64,000 nucleotides of DNA, taken from NCBI GenBank assembly GCA_017798145.1, contig CP059069.1, positions 1,473,226-1,537,225 of the forward strand, written 5' to 3'. A program made the translations under genes and the position numbers. Below are positions 52,597 through 61,495 of the stretch, in pieces (within the stretch, counting starts at the first letter, position 1; each line of letters begins with the position of its first letter). Below the pieces are notes generated by a model. That model was given only the letters and a program-made list of their open reading frames with translations. It had not been told where the DNA came from and searched no databases. This stretch comes from Akkermansiaceae bacterium (GTDB lineage Bacteria; Verrucomicrobiota; Verrucomicrobiia; Verrucomicrobiales; Akkermansiaceae).

Positions 52597-53886
52597 CTAC
52601 AACCTTCCATCCACGGCGTCCTGCGGGAGGAGATATTTCACATCATACAGGATGCCCTGCGGGGTGGTCAGGCTGCGTACCCAACGATGCCCCGCCTTGC
52701 GGAATTCCTCATGGGCGACGGCAACGATCACCGCATCGTAAGTGCCGGCCACAAGCTCCGCGCCGGATGCGATGAGCTTCAGGCCGTGGATCCGCAAAAC
52801 CTCCTCCGGCTCGGGCCACGGGTCGTGCACGTCAACGTGGCAGCCATAGGATTCTAGCTGCCGGATCACGTCGATGACCTTGGTGTTGCGGATATCCGGA
52901 CAGTTTTCCTTGAAGGAAAGCCCCATCACAAGCACCCGTGCACCGTTGACAGGCAACCTGCGCAAAAGGAAAAGTTTGATCACCTCCGAGACGATGTAGC
53001 CGCTCATGTTGTCGTTGATGCGGCGTCCGGCGAGGATCATCTCCGGGTGGTAGCCGCATTGCTGCGCCTTGTGGGTCAGGTAATAGGGATCCACGCCGAT
53101 ACAGTGGCCGCCGACAAGCCCCGGGCGGAAAGGCAGGAAATTCCATTTGCTGCCGGCCGCCTCAAGCACATCGAGGGTATCGAGTCCCATCCGGTTGAAA
53201 ATGAGGGCCAGCTCGTTGACCAGCGCGATGTTCACGTCCCGCTGGGTGTTCTCGATGACCTTCGCGGCCTCGGCGGTGCGGATCGAGGCGGCCTTGTGGG
53301 TGCCCGCCGTGATGATGCCCGAATAGAGGGAATCGACAAACTCCGCGGCCTCGGGTGTCGATCCGGATGTGACTTTCCGTATCATCGTCAGGCGGTGCAC
53401 CTTGTCCCCGGGGTTGATGCGCTCGGGGCTGTAGCCTGCGTAAAAATCCTCATTGAGCCTGAGCCCGCTGACTCTTTCCACCACCGGGATGCAATCCTCC
53501 TCTGTCGCCCCGGGATAGACCGTGGATTCATAAATGACGAAATCCCCCCGGGCGATGACACCCCCCACCGTCTCGCTTGCGCGCAGCAAGGGGGTGAGGT
53601 CGGGGCGGTTGGATGAGTCGATCGGTGTCGGCACGGTGACGATATAGACATTGCATTCGCCCAGATCCCCGGGGTCGCATGTGAAGGAAAGCCGCCCGGC
53701 GGATGCAAGCTCTTCGGGCGAGCATTCCAGGGTCGAGTCCCTACCTTCCCTGAGCGCCGCGATGCGGGAGGGATCTATGTCAAAGCCGCGGACTTCGTGC
53801 CGCTTGCCGAACTCGACCGCCAGCGGCAGCCCCACATAGCCAAGGCCGATCACGGCGATCTTCGTCTCTTTGGGGTTCAGTTGCAT
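52597..53886 (-). CDS. UDP-N-acetyl-hexosamine 6-dehydrogenase-like protein (TviB/WbpA type)
   Basis: The 429-residue NAD-dependent enzyme has AVIGLGYVGLPLAVEFGK, VTVPTPIDSSNRPDLTPL, YESTVYPGATEEDCIP, YSPERINPGDK and the catalytic Cys in GGHCIGVDPYYLTHKAQ. The HCIGVDPYYL form is characteristic of UDP-HexNAc dehydrogenases rather than UDP-glucose dehydrogenase. It would make UDP-GlcNAcA or UDP-GalNAcA together with the epimerase downstream. Its start overlaps the acyltransferase gene by 10 bp, so they are coupled. Confidence 0.9.
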   Translation of the reverse strand: MQLNPKETKIAVIGLGYVGLPLAVEFGKRHEVRGFDIDPSRIAALREGRDSTLECSPEELASAGRLSFTCDPGDLGECNVYIVTVPTPIDSSNRPDLTPLLRASETVGGVIARGDFVIYESTVYPGATEEDCIPVVERVSGLRLNEDFYAGYSPERINPGDKVHRLTMIRKVTSGSTPEAAEFVDSLYSGIITAGTHKAASIRTAEAAKVIENTQRDVNIALVNELALIFNRMGLDTLDVLEAAGSKWNFLPFRPGLVGGHCIGVDPYYLTHKAQQCGYHPEMILAGRRINDNMSGYIVSEVIKLFLLRRLPVNGARVLVMGLSFKENCPDIRNTKVIDVIRQLESYGCHVDVHDPWPEPEEVLRIHGLKLIASGAELVAGTYDAVIVAVAHEEFRKAGHRWVRSLTTPQGILYDVKYLLPQDAVDGRL

Positions 53887-54554
53887 GCGTTTCCATTGTC
53901 TTCGGTTTGGGGCGGCTGATAGGCTTCGGATCCGGGGAGCGTGTTGTTCACATATCCGGCGGACCCGTCTTGCGAAATCACCTTGCCGGGGATCCCTACG
54001 ACCACCGAGCCGGGCGGGACATCCTTCGTGACAACGGCATTTGCGCCAATCGCGGCATGGTCTCCGAGGCGGATCGCCCCGAAGACAACCGCACCCGGGC
54101 CGATATACACATGGTCACCTATCTCCGGAGTTCCCGGTTTCGGGCCTCGGTTGGCGATCCCGAGGGTCACGCCGTGGGAGATGTTCACGTTGCGGCCGAT
54201 GCGGCAGCGGCGGTTCACCACGATGTTGAGCGCGTGCGCGAGATAGAGACCGCCGCCGACATCCATCATCGGATCCATGAAAACGCCATGCCGTACGGCA
54301 GCCCTCCGGTGCAGGGAGGAGGCGATGTGATAGATGCCGTATCGGGTGGCGCTGTGGCTCCTGAGCATCCTGCACAAACGCATCAGAAAAGTGATGCGGA
54401 ACCCCGACTCATGCCTCCACGCATGGAGGAAGGCGCCCGCCCCCAGCCGCCCCTCGTAGCGGTAGAGATCCTCGCGGACCAGCAGTGTGAACTCCCTTTT
54501 GGTCATTGTCTCATAAGGCGCGCGCGGCGATGGAGCGCGCGCGGGGATTGTCAT
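53877..54554 (-). CDS. Serine-acetyltransferase-like hexapeptide acyltransferase
   Basis: ATG 54554 overlaps the upstream methyltransferase stop as ATGA and gives 225 residues; an in-frame ATG at 54506 would give MTKREFTLLVREDLYRY, which resembles the EPS-type CysE homologues and may be the true start. Left-handed beta-helix repeats are clear: VVNRRCRIGRNVNISHGVTL, IGDHVYIGPGAVVFG, IRLGDHAAIGANAVV and VPPGSVVVGIPGKV. The catalytic His is in HALNI or SHGVT. Proteins of this type in EPS loci O- or N-acetylate nucleotide sugars or glycans; true CysE activity is less likely here. Confidence 0.83.
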   Translation of the reverse strand: MTIPARAPSPRAPYETMTKREFTLLVREDLYRYEGRLGAGAFLHAWRHESGFRITFLMRLCRMLRSHSATRYGIYHIASSLHRRAAVRHGVFMDPMMDVGGGLYLAHALNIVVNRRCRIGRNVNISHGVTLGIANRGPKPGTPEIGDHVYIGPGAVVFGAIRLGDHAAIGANAVVTKDVPPGSVVVGIPGKVISQDGSAGYVNNTLPGSEAYQPPQTEDNGNACN

Positions 54555-55318
54555 GGCTTCACGCCGATGCGCGCGGATGCGTCCACCCGGCAGAGCATGG
54601 GACCGGGAGGGTGGCTTTGGAAATACTCATCGACAGCCTTTCTTGCACCCTGCCAGAAACCGTAGTCGTCGATGATGAGAATGCCGCCCGGAACCAGCCT
54701 GGGATAGAGGTGCTCCAACTCATGTTTCGTCGATTCATACCAATCCGTGTCGAGCCTCAGCAATGCGATGCGGTCGGGCACCGTTTGCGGGATGGTGTCT
54801 TCCACCTTACCCTTCACCAGTGTGATCCTTTCCGCCGGATAGCTGGTGGACGCCATGTTTGCGCGCACTTCGTCGAGCGGTGAAATGCACCAAACGGATC
54901 TGGCATCCGATTTTTCCGTACGGGCAAGCTGCCGGGCGGCAAGCTCCCCGTCATAGCTAGTGTCCGCCTCGGTAGGCTCGCTCATGCCCTCAAAGGTATC
55001 GTAGAGCCATAGATGACGCTCGGTGGAACCGCGCTTGATGAGCGTCTCGGCCATCGCCATCGCCGAACCGCCCCGCCAGACACCGCATTCCACAATATCG
55101 CCCTCGATCCGGCGCGCCTCAATGTGCTGGATCGCATCGACGAGAACCGCGATGCGCTCCGGCGTCGTCATCGTGAAGGGTTCCACCTTTCCAAGCACCT
55201 CGCGCTGCAGGCCTGAGAGATCGTATGGCCATGCGTCGCCCTTCTCGGGAGAGCGCCTGAGTTCGAGGCGCAGCGGCCTCAGGATTGAGTTGGCGATTTT
55301 TTTGAGTAAGGATGTCAT
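54551..55318 (-). CDS. TylF/MycF-type macrocin/sugar O-methyltransferase family protein
   Basis: The 255-residue protein matches the TylF family: GDIVECGVWRGGSAMAMAE (SAM site), LWLYDTFEGMSEPTEADTSY, RITLVKGKVEDTIP and LLRLDTDWYESTKHELEHLY followed by PGGILIIDDYG. The Asp pairs are those that bind Mg in sugar O-methyltransferases of this family. It therefore probably methylates a sugar hydroxyl of the EPS. The gene is linked by ATGA overlap to the acyltransferase and follows another methyltransferase by 33 bp. Confidence 0.85.
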   Translation of the reverse strand: MTSLLKKIANSILRPLRLELRRSPEKGDAWPYDLSGLQREVLGKVEPFTMTTPERIAVLVDAIQHIEARRIEGDIVECGVWRGGSAMAMAETLIKRGSTERHLWLYDTFEGMSEPTEADTSYDGELAARQLARTEKSDARSVWCISPLDEVRANMASTSYPAERITLVKGKVEDTIPQTVPDRIALLRLDTDWYESTKHELEHLYPRLVPGGILIIDDYGFWQGARKAVDEYFQSHPPGPMLCRVDASARIGVKP

Positions 55319-55351
55319 GTCTGGCGTTTTCAGGGATACGGGCGGCGGAGT

Positions 55352-56314
55352 TCAGGCGCCCGGGGCGTGGATCGGAATGCTGCGCTGCGGCCGATTTTCC
55401 AGCATCATGCACTCGTCGATGGAGCGCACAAGGGTTACCCCATCCTGCATCCTTTTTTTGTGCATCCGAGCCCAGCGGAAGGAGTCGTATCGGACAAGCA
55501 ACCGTTCCGGCAGGATGCCGCGCAGGCAGCGCCGGAGCGGGCTTGCTGCCGCGCCGGGGCCCGCCTTGGCTGTGCCCTGCTTCCATGTCGCGGAGTAGTC
55601 GCTTTGGTAAGGTGGCGCGGATAATGCGGGCGAGGGATCGCAGCGCTGGGCTATCATCACAAGCTCCAAGGGTCCATCGCCGGGAAAGCTGATACGCCGA
55701 CCCAGATCCGCGGGATCCTGCACACGGAAAATCCTCTTGCGCCCCGCCGATTCGGACAGCGCCATCATCAGAACCCGGAAGCCGTTCACGCCATTGAACA
55801 GCCGGAAAAAAAGCTCGGGGCTGAATTGGTAGAAACCATGGCCGTTGTAATTGTTGCTCGGCGTGGCGCTTACGAACACCCCGCCTACCTTCACCAGGTT
55901 CATCGCGTTGGCGATCGCGTTGGGAAAATGGAAAACGTGCTCCAGCGTACCTCCGTCGAAGACAATGTCATAACGCCCGTGCCACTCCTCGGGAATGGGA
56001 TTGTTGAGATCGTGGAGCAGGGAGCAGGACTCGTAGGCGGAGGCATCCATGGATTCGACCGTGCCCACGCCCACCGCCTTGAAGAAAGGCTCGGCGAAGG
56101 CATCGCCGCCCAAGGTCAGTTCCGGATTGGCGGCCATGATTTCCGAAAGGCCAGGCACATCCCGGACATCGCGGGGTGAAACCGCAAAGTGCTGCCGCCC
56201 GAATGTCAGCAGGGAACCCATCGGGATACCCCGTCCCTTCATGCTCAGGAATGTCGCCGCTCCGATTCTTTCTAGACCCATGTCATCTGCTTTCGGCGGA
56301 CGCTGGGGCACCAT
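55352..56314 (-). CDS. SAM-dependent methyltransferase-like protein
   Basis: Starting at 56314 the chain has 320 residues; an ATG at 56281 (MGLERIGAATFLSM) gives 309 and is equally plausible. The frame further upstream covers the 13-bp repeat and is not used. The core has VESMDASAYESC, YDIVFDGGTLEHVFHFPNAI, VKVGGVFVSATPSNN and YQFSPELFFRLF, a class I methyltransferase type that recurs in EPS loci and lacks a clear GxGxG motif. Activity is therefore inferred. It heads the minus-strand unit methyltransferase, TylF-like, acyltransferase, tviB-like, tviC-like. Confidence 0.72.
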   Translation of the reverse strand: MVPQRPPKADDMGLERIGAATFLSMKGRGIPMGSLLTFGRQHFAVSPRDVRDVPGLSEIMAANPELTLGGDAFAEPFFKAVGVGTVESMDASAYESCSLLHDLNNPIPEEWHGRYDIVFDGGTLEHVFHFPNAIANAMNLVKVGGVFVSATPSNNYNGHGFYQFSPELFFRLFNGVNGFRVLMMALSESAGRKRIFRVQDPADLGRRISFPGDGPLELVMIAQRCDPSPALSAPPYQSDYSATWKQGTAKAGPGAAASPLRRCLRGILPERLLVRYDSFRWARMHKKRMQDGVTLVRSIDECMMLENRPQRSIPIHAPGA

Positions 56315-56404
56315 GGCGTGATAGTCAATAGGCTTCGGGCGCGGACGCCCGTCGCGGTGATTCCGCGGGTGGATCCGCCTGCATGGCCACCGCTTGCCAA
56401 GCCG

Positions 56405-56435
56405 CTGGAATTCGAGGCTGGAATTCGAGGCTGGA
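56405..56435. repeat. 13-bp tandem repeat in divergent promoter region
   Basis: CTGGAATTCGAGG is present twice in tandem (56405-56417, 56418-56430), followed by CTGGA. It lies in the 196-bp spacer between the divergent methyltransferase and propeller genes. It could be a duplicated regulator site or a simple slippage product. Confidence 0.6.
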
Positions 56436-56510
56436 CGGGCGCGGAGTGGCGTGTTTCGCTCCATCATCAGTTTCCGATTCCACAGGAAAGGAATTTTTCC
56501 CCCTCCTACG

Positions 56511-57887
56511 ATGCGCTCCATCTCCCACATTGCCGCGTTCCCCGCCTTGCTGGCCTGCTTCTTCGCCGCTTGGGGAATCGGGACAACGGCCGCCCAGACA
56601 CAGAGCCCGTGGGTGTCGCGGACATCCGCATCAACCCAATCGCTCAGCTCCGTCGCCTTCGGGGCGGGTCTCTACGTCGCCGTCGGAGATGGGGGCGCCA
56701 TCGTCACCTCACCGGATGCGGTGGCTTGGAGCCCGCGCACCTCCGGGACAACTGCGCCGCTCCGGGGCATCTGCTTTGGGGCTGGCCAGTTCGTTGCCGT
56801 CGGCGGCTCCGGCACCATCCTGAGCTCCCCGGACGGCATCACATGGACAGTTCGCACATCCCCCACAACGCTTTTCCTTTCCGGGGTGGCGCACGGTGCC
56901 GGGAAATTTGTGGCGGTTGGCGCCTTCGGGGTGGCTCTGACATCTCCCGATGGCATCGCCTGGGCTTCGGTCGATTCCACGGCGGACGGGAAATTCCTCC
57001 AAGGAATCATCTATGCGGGAGACCTGTTTCTCGCCTTCGGCCAGGAGGCCGTGATGATCGATGGGGAACTCCACGGCACGTTGCGCTCCTCCGCAGACGG
57101 ACTGGAGTGGGAAACCGTCACCATGCCGATAAGCAGCGACGTCTATGCAGCCACTTATTTCCGTGGCCGCTACTACACCGGCGGCATCTACGGCGAGTGC
57201 TTCTCATCCGCCGACCTCTTGCTCTGGCGGCAGGAGGATCTCGGAACGTTCTTCAGCATCCGCGCCATGGCCACCGACGGCCACACCCTGGTGGCGACAA
57301 GCGAATCCGGGAACATCCATTCCTCCAAGGACGGCGCGACATGGACCTCTCGCGCCTCGGGCGTTCCCGCAACCCTCTTCGGCGCGGCATACGCAAACGG
57401 CATCTTCGTCATGGCGGGCGCAGTCAATGTGGGCAGCGGAACCATCCTCACCAGTCTCCAGGATCCCATCGTATCTGCCTATGATGCCTGGAAATCGCTC
57501 AAATTCACGGAAATCGAACAGGCAGATCCGGAGATCAGCGGCCCCGGCGCGGATTTCGACCGCGATGGCATCCCCAATCTCGCCGAGTTCGCCCACGCAC
57601 TCGCACCCAAGTCCCCCGATTACGGAACCGACAGGCTGCTTTCCATGCAGTTCGGAGCCCCTTACACGTCCGTCAGCCTGACATGGACCTACGACAACAT
57701 CGCAGCAGAGTACGTCACCATCCGGATCCGCTACAGCGACACCCTCGCCCCCGGAAGCTGGATGACCCTGCCCAACCCCATCGAGATCCTAGGCAGCGAC
57801 GGCGATCTGCGCAACGCACTGACCGTGGATTCCGGACCGCTCGAAGGGACTCGGTTCTACCGGCTCGAATACACCCTGGTTGAGTGA
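56511..57887 (+). CDS. Secreted beta-propeller-like protein with C-terminal EF-hand-like linker
   Basis: ATG 56511 gives 458 residues with a signal peptide (AAFPALLACFFAAWGIGTTAAQ). Five to six repeats of the type GAGLYVAVGDGGAIVTSPD...W follow, the pattern of sialidase/BNR-like or photosystem-assembly-like propellers with SxDGxxW loops. After them comes DFDRDGIPNLAEFAHAL, a calcium-binding DxDxDG linker typical of secreted proteins of Verrucomicrobiota, and a beta-rich end. No catalytic residues are recognised. It is probably a binding or structural surface protein. It is divergent from the EPS methyltransferase gene. Confidence 0.75.
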   Translation: MRSISHIAAFPALLACFFAAWGIGTTAAQTQSPWVSRTSASTQSLSSVAFGAGLYVAVGDGGAIVTSPDAVAWSPRTSGTTAPLRGICFGAGQFVAVGGSGTILSSPDGITWTVRTSPTTLFLSGVAHGAGKFVAVGAFGVALTSPDGIAWASVDSTADGKFLQGIIYAGDLFLAFGQEAVMIDGELHGTLRSSADGLEWETVTMPISSDVYAATYFRGRYYTGGIYGECFSSADLLLWRQEDLGTFFSIRAMATDGHTLVATSESGNIHSSKDGATWTSRASGVPATLFGAAYANGIFVMAGAVNVGSGTILTSLQDPIVSAYDAWKSLKFTEIEQADPEISGPGADFDRDGIPNLAEFAHALAPKSPDYGTDRLLSMQFGAPYTSVSLTWTYDNIAAEYVTIRIRYSDTLAPGSWMTLPNPIEILGSDGDLRNALTVDSGPLEGTRFYRLEYTLVE

Positions 57888-58060
57888 ATGCGATAGTCCT
57901 GGCGGGTAATCGCTTATATGATGATTCCAGCAGATTGCCGTGTTTGCAGATTAGCCTAAAAGGGAGACAAGAATAGGCAGTCACAACATCCCGGAGTTTT
58001 TTCTTGCTTTTGTGGACGGCTTTCATAGTAACTTCTCATTCCCCCTTTCTAGGGTGATGT

Positions 58061-60076
58061 ATGGCTAACAAATCGATTCCTCCTATGAAAACAAACCAAT
58101 TACAATCACCCCGAGACAACCACACTCCACTTGCCGAGTCACCCTCCAGACCCAACTGCCGGTTGAGAGGGCTATTTTTCGCTTGGTTAGTCCTGATGTG
58201 CGGCGGCTTTGCTTATGGGGTGGAGACCGTGATTGTCTCTCCCAACGTTCTGACCGTTGGCGGACCAGGAGGATTCCCTGACGCCGATGATTCGTTTTCC
58301 GGCCCAGTGCCGATCGGTTTCACCTTCACCTACGGCGGTGTTGGATACACCACCTGCCAGATGAGCACCAATGGGGTGCTCTTCTTTACCAATCCGACAT
58401 CCCAATTCAGCAACACTGCTCTGACTTCGATAACCAACAGCCAGGGCATCTATCCTCTCTGGGACGATCTTTATGTCGGACCCAGCGGCAACCCGATACC
58501 TTCCACCGCGGTTTACGCCACAACAGGCGCGCCCGGCAGCCGCATCTTCGTCATGCAGTGGACCAACTGGTATAGCTTTGGCGAAAGTTTCGAGGTTGGA
58601 ACTTTCAATGTTGTCTTATACGAAGGTTCAAATAAAATCGACATCTACTATAGGAACATGCTGGGAGCAAGTGCCCAGCGCGGTTACGGGGCATCAGCCA
58701 CCATCGGACTCGTGTCCTCCGGCGGCTACGTGAATCAATATTCCCTCAACTCGCCGGTAGCCACCGAAGGAAGGTTGCTGACCTACACCCCCGCTGCGGG
58801 TGGCAACACCCCTTACTCCCTTTCCGTCCAGGACGTGACCCCGGCGACCGCAGCCGCCATCCCGACCTATTTCCTATTCGCCGTCACGAATCCGAAGCAG
58901 CCTTTGAACCTATCCGCCAATCCAGGCTCACCGAACGCCACCTCGGCAACCCTTACATGGAGCCTCGGGAACAATGGCGTAGACCCTAGCAACTTCACCA
59001 TCCGCTACTCCACAAGCCCCTCCATGGCAGGCTTTATCGAAACTTCCGCCATCGCAGCTCCCGGCCAGCCATATGTTCTCACCGGCCTCACCCAGGGAGT
59101 GACATATTACTGGCAGGTCGTATCGCGCAACGCGACGAATTACTCGACATCAACCACTTCCACATTCGTGCAGACACCCAACACCCCGCCTGTTGCGTTC
59201 GCGGGTTCTTTCACCACACAGCTCGACACTTCCTACAGCGGCACACTTGTGGCCACCGATGCAGACAATTCGCCACCCAGCAGCGGACTCATCTACTCCA
59301 TCACCACCCCTCCCGCGCATGGAAGCGCGGTGATTACAAATTCTGCGACGGGGGCTTTCACCTACACCCCCACAACGGGTGTTTCCGGAGCCACCAGCTT
59401 CGGATTCAGGGCATTCGATGGCACCGCATTCTCCAACGAAGCATTCATCAGCCTCAACGTGATTTCCAATCTCCCCCCCGTCGTCACGCTCAACGGCCCG
59501 AGCAGCGTGACCCTGGAGTGCTTCGTGGATTTCTACACCGAACTGGGCGCCACCGCGACGGATCCCGAGGACGGCTCCCGCCCGGTGGTCATCAGCGGCA
59601 CGGTTGACCGCACGAAGGTCGGGGTATACACCAGGACATACACCGCCACCGACAGCGAGGGCGCCACCGGCACGGCCACCCGCACCATCAACGTGGTGGA
59701 CACCCTCCCACCCGTCATCTCCGCCCCCTCCGGCATCCTCGTGCCCTCCGCCATCGGCGGCCTCAGCGAGAGGATCTTCTACTCCCCGACGATCACCGCC
59801 AGCGACAGGGCGCAGGGCAACGTGGCCGTGCACCCATATCGCACCCGACGGGCACCAGGTTCCCGGTCGGCAAGACCACCGTCACCTGCACCGCCACCGA
59901 CCTCTACGGCAACTCCGCGACGGCCGCATTCGATGTCATCGTCCTCGAGCTGCAGGAATCGCCCGGCACCCGCTACATGGATGTCGTCAGCTTCCGCGGC
60001 GATGCTGTGCCTGCGGGAGCCTCCGGTGAGATCTTCAACGTCAACAACGCCTTCATCAACAACGCCGGCGACGTGA
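58061..60076 (+). CDS. Large secreted Fn3/cadherin/HYR-domain protein, N-terminal part (frame broken near 59835)
   Basis: From ATG 58061 (or 58085) the protein has a signal peptide (LRGLFFAWLVLMCGGFAYG). Next comes a domain with GFTFTYGGVGYTTCQMSTNG and WDDLYVGPSGNP, like nidogen/choice-of-anchor modules. A fibronectin-III-like part follows (TLTWSLGNNGVDPSNFTIRY), then a cadherin-like tandem (NTPPVAFAGSFTTQLDTSY) and Ig/HYR-like repeats. True similarity stops after RAQGNVAV at about 59830; the rest of the open frame to 60076 (Ser/Pro/Arg rich) is out of frame. The continuation lies in another frame (next entry). Base composition of the first 700 bp is more AT-rich than the neighbourhood. Confidence 0.7.
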   Translation: MANKSIPPMKTNQLQSPRDNHTPLAESPSRPNCRLRGLFFAWLVLMCGGFAYGVETVIVSPNVLTVGGPGGFPDADDSFSGPVPIGFTFTYGGVGYTTCQMSTNGVLFFTNPTSQFSNTALTSITNSQGIYPLWDDLYVGPSGNPIPSTAVYATTGAPGSRIFVMQWTNWYSFGESFEVGTFNVVLYEGSNKIDIYYRNMLGASAQRGYGASATIGLVSSGGYVNQYSLNSPVATEGRLLTYTPAAGGNTPYSLSVQDVTPATAAAIPTYFLFAVTNPKQPLNLSANPGSPNATSATLTWSLGNNGVDPSNFTIRYSTSPSMAGFIETSAIAAPGQPYVLTGLTQGVTYYWQVVSRNATNYSTSTTSTFVQTPNTPPVAFAGSFTTQLDTSYSGTLVATDADNSPPSSGLIYSITTPPAHGSAVITNSATGAFTYTPTTGVSGATSFGFRAFDGTAFSNEAFISLNVISNLPPVVTLNGPSSVTLECFVDFYTELGATATDPEDGSRPVVISGTVDRTKVGVYTRTYTATDSEGATGTATRTINVVDTLPPVISAPSGILVPSAIGGLSERIFYSPTITASDRAQGNVAVHPYRTRRAPGSRSARPPSPAPPPTSTATPRRPHSMSSSSSCRNRPAPATWMSSASAAMLCLREPPVRSSTSTTPSSTTPAT

Positions 60077-60345
60077 TCTACGACGCACGCCTCTCCGGCG
60101 CGGGCTCCAATGACGCCGCCGTGTTCTTCGGCCCGGCGGGCGGGGTCCAGACCGCCATTGCGGTCAAGGGCACGCCTGCGGGAGCGGGCAACTTCGGCGC
60201 TTTCAGCAAGCTGACGCTCAACAACCTCGGCAACGCCGGCTTCGAGTCGCTTGTCGGAACCACCCCGGGCCACTTCGCCAACACCGGAGGAGCCGTCCTG
60301 GCCTCCGCCCAGAAGGGTGCGGCCTCGCCGCTTGCCGGCAGCCGA
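59833..60345 (+). pseudogene. Middle segment of the same secreted protein in a second frame (HYR end and first DUF7453-like repeats)
   Basis: In the frame of 59833 the sequence resumes the HYR domain (GTRFPVGKTTVTCTATDLYG) and continues with DVVSFRGDAVPAGASGE, NVNNAFINNAGDVIYDARL and NLGNAGFESLVGTTPG. These are repeats of the NxxGxVxFxA type that I associate with DUF7453. One base is missing relative to an intact frame near 59830-59850. The frame then fails again between 60335 and 60345, after GAASPLAGS. There is no separate start, so this is not an independent gene. Confidence 0.6.
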
Positions 60346-61436
60346 CATACAACGCCCTCTACCAGCCCGCCATGGCCTCCAACGGCGATCTGCTCACCCC
60401 GGCCTACCTGCTCCTGGGCTCCGGAAGCGGGGTCACGATCGCCGACGACACGGTCATCACCGGCAGCGCCGGCACGGTGATCGCACGGGAAGGCTCGCCC
60501 AGCTCCATCCCGGCGACAAACTACGGCCAGCTCCACCAGCGCGTGGTGACCAGCGAGGCGGGCGAAAGGTATGCCTTCCCCGCGTTCCTTGAGGAGGCGG
60601 TCTTCGACCCAGCCACCAACACCGGCCTCTTCGTCGGCACCCTCGGTGCCGGCCAGCCCTCGCTCGTCGTCCGCGAAGGCGATGCGGCCGGCGGGGTGAG
60701 CGGCGCGGCCTTCTTCCAGTTCCTCGGCGAGGCGGTCAACAGCGCCGGTGAAATCGCCATGCGCGCCAACGTGACGGGCACCGGATCACCTCCTCAACAA
60801 CGAGGCGATATAACCAACGCGGGCAACACCTCGCTGCCGCCGGTCCTCGTCGCCAGGGAGGGTGCCGTCGCCCCTTGCGCACCTAGGAACAGGGTCGCCT
60901 TCGCAAGGTTCACCACCCTGCACATGAACGATGACGGCTCGGTGGTCTTCCACGCATACCTCAAGGATGCCACCGGGATCCCCACGGTCACTTCCGCCAA
61001 CGACGGCAGCATCTGGCGCTGGAGCGGCGGAGCACTCAGCCTCGTCGCCCGCGAGGGCGAGCTTGCCAACAACACCGCCGGTGCGCGCCTGCTGAGCATC
61101 AACGGCTTCGACTGCAACGATGTGGGCGGCGTCGTCTATGACGCGACCCTCGTGCCGGGTGTCGGCGATGCCACCACCGCCACCAACCAGGCGGTCTTCG
61201 TCGACCGCGGCGCCTCGGATCCCGCCCCGCTGCTGGTGATGCGCCGCAACGATTCCTTCGATGTCGATGGAACCACCCACAGCGTGGCCGGGATCAAGAT
61301 CAGCACCGAGTCGAACGTGGGCGGCGGCACCGGCGGCTACGGCCGCGCCATCAACGACTCCGGGGACATCGTCTTCAACCTGACACTCTCGGGCAACAAG
61401 TCGGGGATCTTCATCCTCGGCACGCCTCCTCCCTGA
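60345..61436 (+). pseudogene. C-terminal segment of the same secreted protein in a third frame (DUF7453-like repeats)
   Basis: From about 60345 the sequence TYNALYQPAMASNGDLLTP continues the repeat pattern, with an internal ATG at 60372. Repeats such as SLVVREGDAAGGVSG, NSAGEIAMRANVTG, MNDDGSVVFHAYLKDA and INDSGDIVFNLTLSG run to the stop at 61436. Between 60784 and 60812 a different frame reads HLLNNEAI, which fits the repeat better than the present PPQQRGDI, so a compensating pair of indels is likely. The segment could be translated from 60372 as a 354-residue protein without a signal, but is better read as the end of the gene begun at 58061. Confidence 0.62.
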
Positions 61437-61462
61437 AACCGGATCCGAACGCACTTTTGCCC

Positions 61463-61495
61463 AGCGGGGCCGCTCCAGACCGGGGCGGCCCCGCT
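61463..61495 (+). terminator. Strong GC hairpin after the secreted-protein gene
   Basis: A perfect 11-bp stem (AGCGGGGCCGC at 61463-61473 and GCGGCCCCGCT at 61485-61495) with an 11-nt loop lies 27 bp after the stop at 61436. A T tract is lacking, but stability and position support transcription termination. Confidence 0.6.

Noticed and set aside
53877..54554. True serine O-acetyltransferase (cysE) linked to the sulfur genes
   Set aside because: The hexapeptide protein is embedded in and coupled to EPS genes, 49 kb from cysJIH, and its N-terminal domain is shorter than that of CysE; a glycan or sugar acetyltransferase is more likely.
26176..56314. Exosortase/PEP-CTERM system
   Set aside because: Several transferases resemble exosortase-associated EPS proteins, but no exosortase and no PEP-CTERM tail was found in any protein of the window.
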